7,462 nucleotides of DNA. Origin: K189A clade bacterium. GTDB taxonomy: Bacteria > Pseudomonadota > Gammaproteobacteria > Pseudomonadales > Azotimanducaceae. Positions 1 to 6,461 of the stretch are shown piece after piece (positions within the stretch are counted from its first letter, which is position 1; each line of letters begins with the position of its first letter). The translations under genes and the position numbers were made by a program. Below the pieces are notes generated by a model. That model was not told the origin of the DNA. It saw nothing but the letters and a program-made list of their open reading frames with translations, and did not search any database. The DNA is taken from positions 1-7,462 of the forward strand of contig RKSB01000148.1 in assembly GCA_007571095.1 (NCBI GenBank), read 5' to 3'.

Positions 1-486
1 ATTGCTGATACCCGCCGCATTCGCCTGGGAGCCTATCTTGGAGAAGGCACCACCGTCATGCATGAAGGCTTCATTAATTTCAATGCCGGAACTCTTGGAA
101 CTGCAATGGTGGAGGGCCGCATCAGCCAGGGAGTGACCGTTGAGGACAGTAGCGATCTTGGTGGAAGCGCGAGTACCATGGGTACTTTGGCCGGCGGTGG
201 ACAACAAAAAATAAGCATCGGACGGCATTGCCTGATTGGTGCCAATGCCGGTACCGGCATTCCTTTGGGTGATGGCTGCACCATAGAAGCCGGCCTCTAT
301 ATAACCGCCGGCATGCCCATTGGCATGATCGATGAGTCGGGCCAGTTGACAGATACCGTCAAGGCGCGTGAACTGGCCGGAAAATCGGGCCTGCTTTTTG
401 TGCGAAACTCGACAACAGGCCGTGTTGAGTGCAGGCCGAATACCTCAGCCGGCGAACTCAATCAGGAGCTGCATGCACACAACTAG
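1..486 (+). CDS. dapD: 2,3,4,5-tetrahydropyridine-2,6-dicarboxylate N-succinyltransferase, C-terminal part (5' end outside window)
   Basis: DapD transfers succinyl from succinyl-CoA to tetrahydrodipicolinate in the cytoplasm, the first committed step of the succinylase branch of lysine and diaminopimelate synthesis. The open frame runs from base 1 to the TAG at 484-486, giving 161 residues of the C-terminal left-handed beta-helix and tail. Visible family segments are MHEGFINFNAGTLGTAMVEG, SDLGGSASTMGTLAGGG, CLIGANAGTGIPLGDG, EAGLYITAG and the tail ELNQELHAHN. These match, from memory, the long (about 340-residue) DapD of Pseudomonas and relatives rather than the shorter E. coli form. The N-terminal domains and the start lie upstream of the window. 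The next gene, dapE, belongs to the same pathway and starts 22 nt downstream. No frameshift or missing segment is seen. The family call is secure; which DapD subtype it is rests on remembered sequences. Confidence 0.96.
   Translation: MADTRRIRLGAYLGEGTTVMHEGFINFNAGTLGTAMVEGRISQGVTVEDSSDLGGSASTMGTLAGGGQQKISIGRHCLIGANAGTGIPLGDGCTIEAGLYITAGMPIGMIDESGQLTDTVKARELAGKSGLLFVRNSTTGRVECRPNTSAGELNQELHAHN
465..468 (+). promoter_or_regulatory. Shine-Dalgarno-like GGAG before an alternative dapE ATG
   Basis: GGAG lies 4 nt upstream of an in-frame ATG at 473-475, inside the last codons of dapD. It would serve an upstream dapE start that overlaps dapD by 14 nt and adds 12 residues without family similarity. 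It may be the real initiation site, or may simply load ribosomes near the GTG at 509. Confidence 0.3.
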
Positions 487-508
487 GTCAGGCAGTCAAA
501 GACGGTCG

Positions 509-1642
509 GTGCGAGAGGAAACTCTCGACCTGGCGAAGCAGCTGATCGAAAGACCCTCGATTACTCCGAATGATGCAGGTTGTCAGGAGATACTCGCAAA
601 CAGGCTGTCGAGGGCCGGTTTTCGGTGTTCCACCCTGAAGTTCAACGACACCACCAATCTGTGGGCAGTCGCCGGCGATACCGGAAGGCTGCTGGTACTT
701 GCCGGACACACAGATGTGGTCCCCACAGGACCGGTTGACTCGTGGCACTCGCCTCCTTTTGTTCCAACCGTCAGGAACGGCCTGTTGTTTGGTCGCGGCA
801 GTGCCGACATGAAGGGCGGCCTGGCAGCCATGATTACCGCCGCCGAACGTTTTCTGGACTCAGGGCCGGCGATGGAGGGTCGTCTGGGTTTTTTGATTAC
901 CAGCGATGAAGAGGGGCCGGCGGTTGATGGTACGCGAGCGGTGCTGGAGCATATCTACGATTCGGGTGAGCGTATTGACTGGTGTCTGATCGGCGAACCC
1001 TCAAGCCGTCAACGAGTAGGCGACCGAATTCGTATTGGCAGAAGAGGATCTCTCAACGCAAGCCTCAAAATCCTCGGTAAACAGGGGCATATCGCCTACC
1101 CCCAGCTGGCGGAAAACGCCATTCATATCGCCCTGCCCGAACTCGACGGCCTGACCAGAATGCAGTGGAACGACGGCGACTCTCAATTCAGCCCGACTCA
1201 ACTTCAGATTTCCAACATTCAGTCCGGAACCGGAGCGACCAATGTCATTCCGGGCGAACTGAGCGTCGACTTCAACCTGAGATTCAACCCCAGACAAACG
1301 GCGAAGGGCCTCATTCGGGAAATTGAGGCAGGCTTCACTCGCCTGAATTGTCGCTGGGACTGGAAAGTATCAGGCGAGCCTTTTCTGACTCAACCCGGCC
1401 TCCTGATCGACATGGTCTGTGCCGAGATAGAGCGCGAGACGAGTTACAAACCTGAACTCTCAACCGACGGCGGAACCTCGGATGGACGTTTCTTTTCGCC
1501 TCGCGGCGTAGATGTAGTCGAACTCGGGCCGCTGAGCGAAACGATTCACCAGTTAAACGAATGCTGCGGAGTGGAGGACCTGGTCCACTTGAGCCATATC
1601 TACGAAAGAGTAACCAGACGTTTGTTGGTCAGGCCGAACTGA
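509..1642 (+). CDS. dapE: succinyl-diaminopimelate desuccinylase
   Basis: DapE is a cytoplasmic di-zinc M20-family hydrolase that cleaves N-succinyl-LL-diaminopimelate to LL-diaminopimelate and succinate. From the GTG at 509 the protein has 377 residues, close to the 375 of E. coli. With this start the zinc and catalytic residues fall on the numbering known for Haemophilus DapE: H67 and D69 in GHTDVVP, D100 in GRGSADMKGG, E134/E135 in SDEEGPA and E163 in GEPSS. The last zinc histidine is H347 in ETIHQLNE (349 in Haemophilus). GRRGSLNASLKI, QGHIAYPQLAEN, SGTGATNVIPGE and TDGGTSDGRFF are also family signatures; the dimerisation (lid) domain lies roughly between residues 180 and 290. An in-frame ATG at 473 has a better Shine-Dalgarno match but adds 12 unrelated residues, so GTG is preferred. 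The stop overlaps the next start by one base (TGATG), which suggests translational coupling. Confidence 0.96.
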   Translation: MREETLDLAKQLIERPSITPNDAGCQEILANRLSRAGFRCSTLKFNDTTNLWAVAGDTGRLLVLAGHTDVVPTGPVDSWHSPPFVPTVRNGLLFGRGSADMKGGLAAMITAAERFLDSGPAMEGRLGFLITSDEEGPAVDGTRAVLEHIYDSGERIDWCLIGEPSSRQRVGDRIRIGRRGSLNASLKILGKQGHIAYPQLAENAIHIALPELDGLTRMQWNDGDSQFSPTQLQISNIQSGTGATNVIPGELSVDFNLRFNPRQTAKGLIREIEAGFTRLNCRWDWKVSGEPFLTQPGLLIDMVCAEIERETSYKPELSTDGGTSDGRFFSPRGVDVVELGPLSETIHQLNECCGVEDLVHLSHIYERVTRRLLVRPN

Positions 1643-2445
1643 TGCGATGGAATACTCTCTCTGCAATCCTTCCGGTTGCTGTTGTGCTGTGCCTGTTGCT
1701 GTTCTGGCTGCCTGCCAACCTGCTGCCTCGGCTATTGCTGGGAGAAAACCCTCCGCTGACTTCCGTCAGCGGAACCTTCTGGCATGGACAGGGACGGTTG
1801 CTTCACAGGCAGGATGACCTTGGCCTGCTCAGTTGGGATGTCGACTGGCAAAGCCTGCTCGAAGGTATTCCCTGGGTTGATGTTCAACTCATCAAGTCAG
1901 AAGAGCAGGTACCTGACTGGATTCTCTATTCCATTCACGCCAGGGTTCAGGTGGATGGCCTGAATGTCCGGATTGCTGATCTGACGGGAGAGGTCGAGCC
2001 TACCTGGCTTGCAGGGTATCTGCCGCATATCGGTTCCTCGCTGGAAATCACCAACAAGGTGTCCTTTCGAGCGACAGGACACTGGCAAAGACAGAGTCTG
2101 GGCCAGACGTTTCTCTGGCATATTCCTGCATCGGCGGAAGGCTCGGTCGACTGGCCGGGCGGGCAGGTGGCTCTGGTACTGGGCAGCGTGAGATTGATAC
2201 AGGATTTTCCGCCGGTAGTCGGGCGGCTGTTTCAGGCTGCCGAGCAACTGGAGTTTGAATTGACGACAGCTGAAGACTCGGCCGTTCTGGCTGACCTGGC
2301 TCTGAACAGAAAGGGTATTCTGCAACTCAGATCCCACTATCAACTGCTTGAGAAAATGAAGCTGCCCGTGCGGCGACCTTCTCCGCAAGAGGAGATATTC
2401 AATACCCTGTTTTTTGACCTGTCCGATGTGTTGCCGACTATTTGA
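1642..2445 (+). CDS. gspN: type II secretion system protein N-like membrane protein
   Basis: The 267-residue product has a short N-terminus and one hydrophobic segment at about residues 6-26 (LSAILPVAVVLCLLLFWLPA), so it is probably anchored in the inner membrane with a periplasmic domain. Features recalled from the GspN/PulN family are VSGTFWHGQG (42-51), LSWDVDWQSLLEG (63-75) and a later block with GSVDWPGGQ (167-175), LVLGSVRLIQDFPP (178-191) and LADLALNRKGILQLRSHYQL. GspN is an accessory protein of some type II secretion systems with a poorly defined role. No other gsp gene is in the window, so a secretion role cannot be inferred from context. The start ATG overlaps the dapE stop (TGATG), fixing both start and operon membership. 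The listed stop TGA lies in ATT-TGA-C, and a coding-like stretch continues in the +1 frame; the true C-terminus may be 20 residues longer. The family assignment is from motif memory, and a divergent AsmA-like protein is an alternative. Confidence 0.68.
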   Translation: MRWNTLSAILPVAVVLCLLLFWLPANLLPRLLLGENPPLTSVSGTFWHGQGRLLHRQDDLGLLSWDVDWQSLLEGIPWVDVQLIKSEEQVPDWILYSIHARVQVDGLNVRIADLTGEVEPTWLAGYLPHIGSSLEITNKVSFRATGHWQRQSLGQTFLWHIPASAEGSVDWPGGQVALVLGSVRLIQDFPPVVGRLFQAAEQLEFELTTAEDSAVLADLALNRKGILQLRSHYQLLEKMKLPVRRPSPQEEIFNTLFFDLSDVLPTI

Positions 2446-2506
2446 CGACAAGCCCGCCGAACTGCTTTCGTTGGTGCAAGACTTCTTTGAACTTGCGGCC
2501 GGTTGA
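2444..2506 (+). other. possible +1-frame C-terminal extension of gspN, or small ORF
   Basis: After the gspN TGA at 2443-2445, the frame beginning at 2444 reads 20 sense codons, starting DDKPAELLSLVQDFF, before a TGA at 2504-2506, only 5 nt before the plsB ATG. The residue pattern looks like an acidic amphipathic helix and not like random sequence. The site ATT-TGA-C would allow ATT-(T)-GAC if one base were skipped, which recalls the CTT-TGA-C site of prfB, although no Shine-Dalgarno-like stimulator precedes it. An independent ORF from an ATG at 2426 (26 residues, starting MCCRLFDDKPAELL) is possible but has no ribosome binding site. A one-base sequencing or assembly error is an equally simple explanation. 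Confidence 0.3.
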
Positions 2507-2511
2507 GCAAC

Positions 2512-4923
2512 ATGCCGAATAATCGCGCGCTGGTTCAAAGAATAGTCGGCTGGCTGCTGTGGCCTGCGAGAGCACTGCAAAGACAATTCTGGTCCCTGTT
2601 TGTGAATCCCGAGTGTGTTGGCAGCGAACTGCTGGGTTCCGTTGCCGGCAAAAGGGTCTGCTATGTGATGCAGGGTCGCTCCAGAGCCGAGCGGATACTA
2701 CTGAAACAGGCCTGCCGCAAACTCGGTTTTCCCCTTCCTGAAAGACTGCGCAGAGAAAACCTGGGTGGAAAGGACATCTATGTCATTCTGGGCAGGCCCT
2801 CATTCCGTTGGAGAAATGACGAAAACAGCGATTTGTCGAGGCTTCGACACTATCTGGAAACAAGTCCGATCACTGATCTGACTCTGGTGCCGGTCGCCGT
2901 TTACTGGGGGCGTGCACCGCACAATGAAAAATCCATCTGGCGACTGGTTTTCATGCGCCACTGGAGACCGCCCAACTATATTCAACGACTCCATGCCCTG
3001 CTGTTCAACAGGCAACACATCACTCTGCACTATGGGCTGCCGTTTTCTCTTCAAAAGGCGATTGGCGGCAGAATGGACACGGTTTACGCCCGCCAAAAAA
3101 CGGAACGGCTGCTTCGAGTGCATTTTCACCGTCAGCGGCTGGCGACCCTGGGTCCTGACGTATCGCACCGCAGAACCCTGATTCAACAAATCATCGATTC
3201 CTCGTCGGTTCAGTCTGCTGTTCAGGAAGCGAGAAAAGAGAGCAGAAAATCTGCATCCAGGCTGAAAGCAACAGCCAGAAAATATGCCCTGGAAATAGTT
3301 GCCCACAAATCCTATGTCGTCATACGAATAGCCGATCATGCCATGCGATGGTTTTGGAAAAAAATCTATCGGGGCATAAACATCTATGGTTCCGAAAGAG
3401 TGGTGTCGGCGGCCAAGTATCACGAACTCGTCTATCTGCCCTGCCACAGAAGCTATATAGACTCCATTCTGCTACCCTATGCCATTTTTCTGATTGGCCT
3501 GGATTCTCCGCATATCGCCACCGGAAACAACCTGAATCTGCCCGTCGTCGGTCAAATCATGCGCCGCTGCGGAGCCTGGTTCGTCAGGCGATCCGGTATT
3601 ACCCCCCTGTATCTGAAAGTTTCCAAGGCTTACCTGAGGCTTATGTTGCAACGTGGTTTCAGCATAGGTTTTTTTGCCGAGGGCGGTCGCAGCAGAACGG
3701 GTCTGCTGCTATCGGCAAAGAAGGGGCTTTTGCTGATGACTCTGGAGATATACCTTTCCTCTGTCAGAAAGCCACTGGCTTTTGTTCCCCTCTACTTTGG
3801 CTATGAGAAGGTGATGGACGGAAAATCCTATTCCAAAGAACTCAAGGGACGAAAAAAACAAAAGGAGACACTGCCCAGGTTTATAAAGGCGATAAAAGGC
3901 AATTTTTTCAAGCGAAACTACGGACAGGTGCACGTTAATTTTGGCGAACCCATCTACTTGAAAGATTTTCTGGAATCAAGAAACCCGAGTGCTGGATCGC
4001 ACACGAACCCGTCGGACGAAATGCTCAATGATGTAACCAGAGACCTGGGCGAAGAGGCAATGACGAACATAAACAGATCGGTGGTTGTTCTGGAAGTCAA
4101 CCTGGTCAGTTGCTGTTTTGCTTCTTCGCCGGAAAAAGAACTGTCCGAAGAAGACCTGTCTGAAAAAATAGCCCTGCTCGTGAGCCTTATAAAAGGAGTG
4201 CCCGTCAGTAATACCTACGTGTTGGCAGAAAGCAGACCGGAGAAGATTCTCGATAGATGCAGAGACCTGAAAGTCATCAGTTTTCATGCCGGACCGAGCA
4301 AGAATTACATCACGCTGGAAGAAAAGGAAGCAGGCTCTCCGGAATGGTACAAGAACAACATACTGCATACTCTCCTGCTGCCTTCTCTGGTTTGTCTGGT
4401 CTGCCATTCCGTGGAGCATCCGTCCAGAAAGACCGTGTTCGATATCTGCCGTCTTGTTTACCCTTATCTGAAGACTGAATACCACCTGACATGGACATCA
4501 GACGAACTGGAGGCTGCTTTGGACAGATGCTGTGAGGTTCTGGACAAGATCGGAATACTGGAGGCCAATGAGGAAGTCGTTCGAGTGGCTTCGAAAGAGG
4601 CGGCATCCAGCCAAAAAACACAATTTATTCAAAGCTTCTCAAGCAGGGTTCTGGGCCTGTACCTGTTTACGGTTCGTCTTGTCGAAAGCCATGAAAACAA
4701 TTCCATAAGGATCGGCAATATCAGAAGTTATATAGAGTTGATGGACAAAAAAGCCTTTGGACACAAGGTGCTGACAGGCCATTCCGACCTACAGACTATA
4801 AAGAACTTCATTCACGGAATGGTGGAGGACGGTTTGCTGGAGTTATCGGACACAAGAAGCCTTGTAAAAACTCACGGGTTTGAGAGGATGCGCGCCTGTC
4901 TGGACGCCATCAACATCGACTGA
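2512..4923 (+). CDS. plsB: glycerol-3-phosphate 1-O-acyltransferase PlsB
   Basis: PlsB acylates the sn-1 position of glycerol-3-phosphate from acyl-ACP or acyl-CoA at the inner membrane, making lysophosphatidate, the entry point of phospholipid synthesis. The protein has 803 residues against about 807 in E. coli. All four acyltransferase blocks are visible: block I PCHRSYID with H312 and D317 (HX4D), block II GAWFVRRSG (354-362) with R359/R360, block III FFAEGGRSRTG (387-397) with E390, and block IV PLAFVPLYFGYE (421-432). KELKGRKKQKETLP and VNFGEPIYL follow as in E. coli. A basic, probably helical segment near residues 240-275 matches the region before the catalytic domain in family members. 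The ATG at 2512 is chosen; an in-frame TTG at 2503 would add three residues. Neither has a strong Shine-Dalgarno, consistent with coupling to translation of the preceding gene. Codons appear somewhat more A-rich than in dapE, but nothing suggests transfer. Confidence 0.96.
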   Translation: MPNNRALVQRIVGWLLWPARALQRQFWSLFVNPECVGSELLGSVAGKRVCYVMQGRSRAERILLKQACRKLGFPLPERLRRENLGGKDIYVILGRPSFRWRNDENSDLSRLRHYLETSPITDLTLVPVAVYWGRAPHNEKSIWRLVFMRHWRPPNYIQRLHALLFNRQHITLHYGLPFSLQKAIGGRMDTVYARQKTERLLRVHFHRQRLATLGPDVSHRRTLIQQIIDSSSVQSAVQEARKESRKSASRLKATARKYALEIVAHKSYVVIRIADHAMRWFWKKIYRGINIYGSERVVSAAKYHELVYLPCHRSYIDSILLPYAIFLIGLDSPHIATGNNLNLPVVGQIMRRCGAWFVRRSGITPLYLKVSKAYLRLMLQRGFSIGFFAEGGRSRTGLLLSAKKGLLLMTLEIYLSSVRKPLAFVPLYFGYEKVMDGKSYSKELKGRKKQKETLPRFIKAIKGNFFKRNYGQVHVNFGEPIYLKDFLESRNPSAGSHTNPSDEMLNDVTRDLGEEAMTNINRSVVVLEVNLVSCCFASSPEKELSEEDLSEKIALLVSLIKGVPVSNTYVLAESRPEKILDRCRDLKVISFHAGPSKNYITLEEKEAGSPEWYKNNILHTLLLPSLVCLVCHSVEHPSRKTVFDICRLVYPYLKTEYHLTWTSDELEAALDRCCEVLDKIGILEANEEVVRVASKEAASSQKTQFIQSFSSRVLGLYLFTVRLVESHENNSIRIGNIRSYIELMDKKAFGHKVLTGHSDLQTIKNFIHGMVEDGLLELSDTRSLVKTHGFERMRACLDAINID

Positions 4924-4946
4924 ACTCGTTATTGCCGTCGCCAAAA

Positions 4947-5744
4947 TCACTCAAGGCTTGAGGACCTCTTCAGGCTTCGCCGAGTGTAGACATCGAACCT
5001 GCTTGACGAGCCGGTCAAGGAGTAAAAACCACACCGGACTTTGAGTGAATCGGCGGAAATGACCGCCACTCCCCTGGGTCTCTTCAGTACCACTCGATGG
5101 CGAGCGCACCTGAGTGCCAACTCAAGCAGCCCCTGCAGGCTGTCATTCGAACCCTCAAACCGAGTAACGGCTCTCAGTAGTTCTATGCGTTGGCTGTTTT
5201 TGAGCTTCTTTCGACGAACAGGGAACATTGGATCCAGATAAACAATGTCGCAGGCCTCCTCCTCCATTTGCCGAAGAAAAACGGCGGCGTCGGCCTGGTG
5301 AATCTCTATGCACTCTGCCAGGGATCGACACCGGCCATATTCCTCTGCTCGAGAATGTTGAAGCAGCCAGGCGACAACCGGATTGCGCTCAACGACCTTC
5401 ACTCGAGCACCCGACGAGGCGAGCAGCCAGGCATCTCGACCAAAGCCGCCGGTGGCATCGACGATATTCAGCCTTCGTTTTCGTTCAAGGCTACAGGCAC
5501 GAAGCAGGGCATCCTTGCGTGAAGATTGATGAAGGCGGCGGCGAAGCGGGCCGTCTCCCCACCCGCCATGAACAGGTTGCGGCCTTTGGCCAGCCAGGGC
5601 CAGGCCAACCCGATGCTGGTTAAAAAGTAGCACCAGGCCTTTCGCCTGTGGCCATTCGACCAGAGGCAAACTCAAGCGACAGGCGCAATGCAGAGCTGGT
5701 GTTCGATCAGAGTTCCGGTACCAGGCAACGGCGGTTACCGTCAC
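4947..5744 (-). CDS. rsmJ: 16S rRNA (guanine1516-N2)-methyltransferase
   Basis: RsmJ uses S-adenosylmethionine to methylate G1516 of 16S rRNA in the small subunit. The 265-residue product (E. coli about 250) carries a class I methyltransferase core: the SAM loop VDATGGFGRDAWLLA (95-109), VVERNPVVAWLL (117-128), the catalytic-type YLDPMFP (169-175) and VVLKRPRG (218-225), ending with SRFDVYTRR. The segment RKDALLRAC before the SAM loop corresponds to the conserved GEAVAKAV-type helix of E. coli RsmJ. The start is GTG at 5744-5742, overlapping the tsaB TGA as GTGA, with a weak GGA-containing ribosome site just upstream. The open frame continues upstream for 96 more codons, but that part lies antiparallel-frame to tsaB and has no family similarity. 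Expression probably depends on the tsaB promoter and on coupling. The gene converges on plsB. Confidence 0.93.
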   Translation of the reverse strand: MTVTAVAWYRNSDRTPALHCACRLSLPLVEWPQAKGLVLLFNQHRVGLALAGQRPQPVHGGWGDGPLRRRLHQSSRKDALLRACSLERKRRLNIVDATGGFGRDAWLLASSGARVKVVERNPVVAWLLQHSRAEEYGRCRSLAECIEIHQADAAVFLRQMEEEACDIVYLDPMFPVRRKKLKNSQRIELLRAVTRFEGSNDSLQGLLELALRCARHRVVLKRPRGVAVISADSLKVRCGFYSLTGSSSRFDVYTRRSLKRSSSLE

Positions 5745-6394
5745 TTTTTCCAGTGCGCCTCGGTGCGCAGGTAGATGGGTAATTCGAGCGCAGGCGATCC
5801 GGTTGTTTTCGAGCTCATCAGGGGAAAGAGGTTGGAGGCTCGTGGAACACACTCGAAGTCTGTCGAACAGCCCTTGAGTGACCATACTCGTTCCAGAATC
5901 ACGCCTCCGCTGCCCAACACCACCCAGTCGGAAACGGCTTGTTTTGCGAGCCAGTCCACCAGCACCTGAGGAGTGGATACAGCTTCTTGGGTCAATGGAA
6001 GCAATTTGTCCGGCTGGCGTTGCCAGGCACACCAGTACAATTCGCCCAGACGAGCGTCCAGAAGCGTTAGCACATGACTCTTCGGAGGTGCCGAGAGAGC
6101 CATGGCCGAAAGCGAAGAGACCGCATGAAGCGGTATGTCATGAGTCATGCTGATGGCTTGAGCCACCGCCGCCACAATCCTTATGCCGGTGAAAGAGCCA
6201 GGGCCCCGACCATAGACCACTGCATCCATGTCCGAGAGGTTGACCGAAGCTTCTCGGAACAGTGCTTCCAGAGTCGGAATAATGACCTGGTTGTGCTCTC
6301 TGGGAGTAGCCTTGTGACGACTGAATAGACGGTTATTCACGCTCAGGGCGAGTGAGCAGAAATCCGACGAACTTTCCAGAGCCACAATCTTCAA
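5741..6394 (-). CDS. tsaB: tRNA threonylcarbamoyladenosine biosynthesis protein TsaB
   Basis: TsaB is the inactive ASKHA-fold partner of TsaD. With TsaE it supports transfer of threonylcarbamoyl to A37 of ANN-decoding tRNAs (t6A), and in Gammaproteobacteria it is normally essential. The 217-residue product shows KIVALESSSDFCSLAL at the N-terminus, PREHNQVIIP (31-40), YGRGPGSFTGIRI (61-73), LDARLGELYW and the C-terminal IYLRTEAHWKK, all in the order of E. coli TsaB. No ATG is available: the candidates are TTG at 6403 and TTG at 6394. The 6394 start is chosen because it aligns exactly with E. coli (M-R-I-L-A-I-D against M-K-I-V-A-L-E) and because GGTGA ends 9 nt upstream; that GGTGA directly abuts 6403, which would leave no spacer. 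The stop overlaps rsmJ by 4 nt. It is transcribed divergently from moeA. Confidence 0.94.
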   Translation of the reverse strand: MKIVALESSSDFCSLALSVNNRLFSRHKATPREHNQVIIPTLEALFREASVNLSDMDAVVYGRGPGSFTGIRIVAAVAQAISMTHDIPLHAVSSLSAMALSAPPKSHVLTLLDARLGELYWCAWQRQPDKLLPLTQEAVSTPQVLVDWLAKQAVSDWVVLGSGGVILERVWSLKGCSTDFECVPRASNLFPLMSSKTTGSPALELPIYLRTEAHWKK

Positions 6395-6403
6395 AGCGGC
6401 CAA

Positions 6404-6408
6404 TCACC
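6404..6408 (-). promoter_or_regulatory. ribosome binding site of tsaB (GGTGA)
   Basis: Read on the minus strand, GGTGA pairs with the 3' end of 16S rRNA and lies 9 nt before the TTG at 6394-6392. It decides between the two TTG candidates, since the TTG at 6403 follows it with no spacer. Confidence 0.5.
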
Positions 6409-6417
6409 GAATAAGGG

Positions 6418-6424
6418 CATAATA
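6418..6424. promoter_or_regulatory. overlapping -10-like boxes between tsaB and moeA
   Basis: CATAAT (6418-6423) on the plus strand and TATTAT (6424-6419) on the minus strand are each one base from TATAAT and occupy almost the same bases. A minus transcript would start near 6412 and a plus transcript near 6430, placing both ribosome sites inside short leaders. I see no convincing -35 box for either direction, so this is a suggestion from position and A+T content only. Confidence 0.3.
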
Positions 6425-6446
6425 AATCCGCTGAAAATCACTGACT

Positions 6447-6451
6447 CGGAG
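6447..6451 (+). promoter_or_regulatory. probable ribosome binding site of moeA (CGGAG)
   Basis: GGAG at 6448-6451 precedes the ATG at 6462 by 10 nt, slightly long but acceptable. It supports this ATG over the internal in-frame ATG 12 codons later (6498). Confidence 0.45.
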
Positions 6452-6461
6452 TTCACCGAAA

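Larger units (their letters stand above)
6404..6460. repeat. 8-bp direct repeat TCACCGAA flanking the tsaB/moeA intergenic region
   Basis: TCACCGAA occurs at 6404-6411 and again at 6453-6460, with starts 49 bp apart, one copy next to each gene start. The first copy contains the complement of the tsaB ribosome site and the second ends just before the moeA ATG. It could be a paired protein-binding site or chance. Confidence 0.35.

Noticed and set aside
1897..2586. 229-codon open frame on the minus strand opposite gspN
   Set aside because: Its product is rich in Q, S and R with no recognisable domain, and it lies wholly opposite gspN and the plsB start, both supported by motifs and operon overlaps.
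2800..3447. 215-codon open frame on the minus strand opposite plsB
   Set aside because: It is antisense to the conserved N-terminal and pre-catalytic part of PlsB, and no family features are visible in it.
3852..3858. A7 run in plsB as a slippery -1 frameshift site
   Set aside because: The zero frame encodes the conserved KELKG...K.KE.LP segment and the rest of PlsB. A -1 shift would lead to a stop within about 30 codons and lose the end of the acyltransferase; I see no stimulatory structure or correctly placed upstream Shine-Dalgarno.
4950..4962. Palindrome CTCAAGGCTTGAG near the plsB-rsmJ junction as a terminator
   Set aside because: The stem is only 5 bp with a 3-nt loop, no T tract follows on either strand, and it lies within the last rsmJ codons.
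5190..5623. Two plus-strand open frames across rsmJ
   Set aside because: They are shadows of the well-supported rsmJ on the opposite strand, with low-complexity composition and no motifs.
5745..6032. 96-codon upstream extension of the rsmJ frame, possibly a fusion protein
   Set aside because: The region is already coded by tsaB in another frame of the same strand. The extra residues show no RsmJ or other similarity, and RsmJ length is normal from the GTG at 5744.
6391..6420. Nine-residue leader peptide ORF on the minus strand overlapping the tsaB start
   Set aside because: Its ATG at 6420-6418 would lie within the likely -10 box, so it is probably not transcribed, and it has no ribosome site or regulatory codon pattern.
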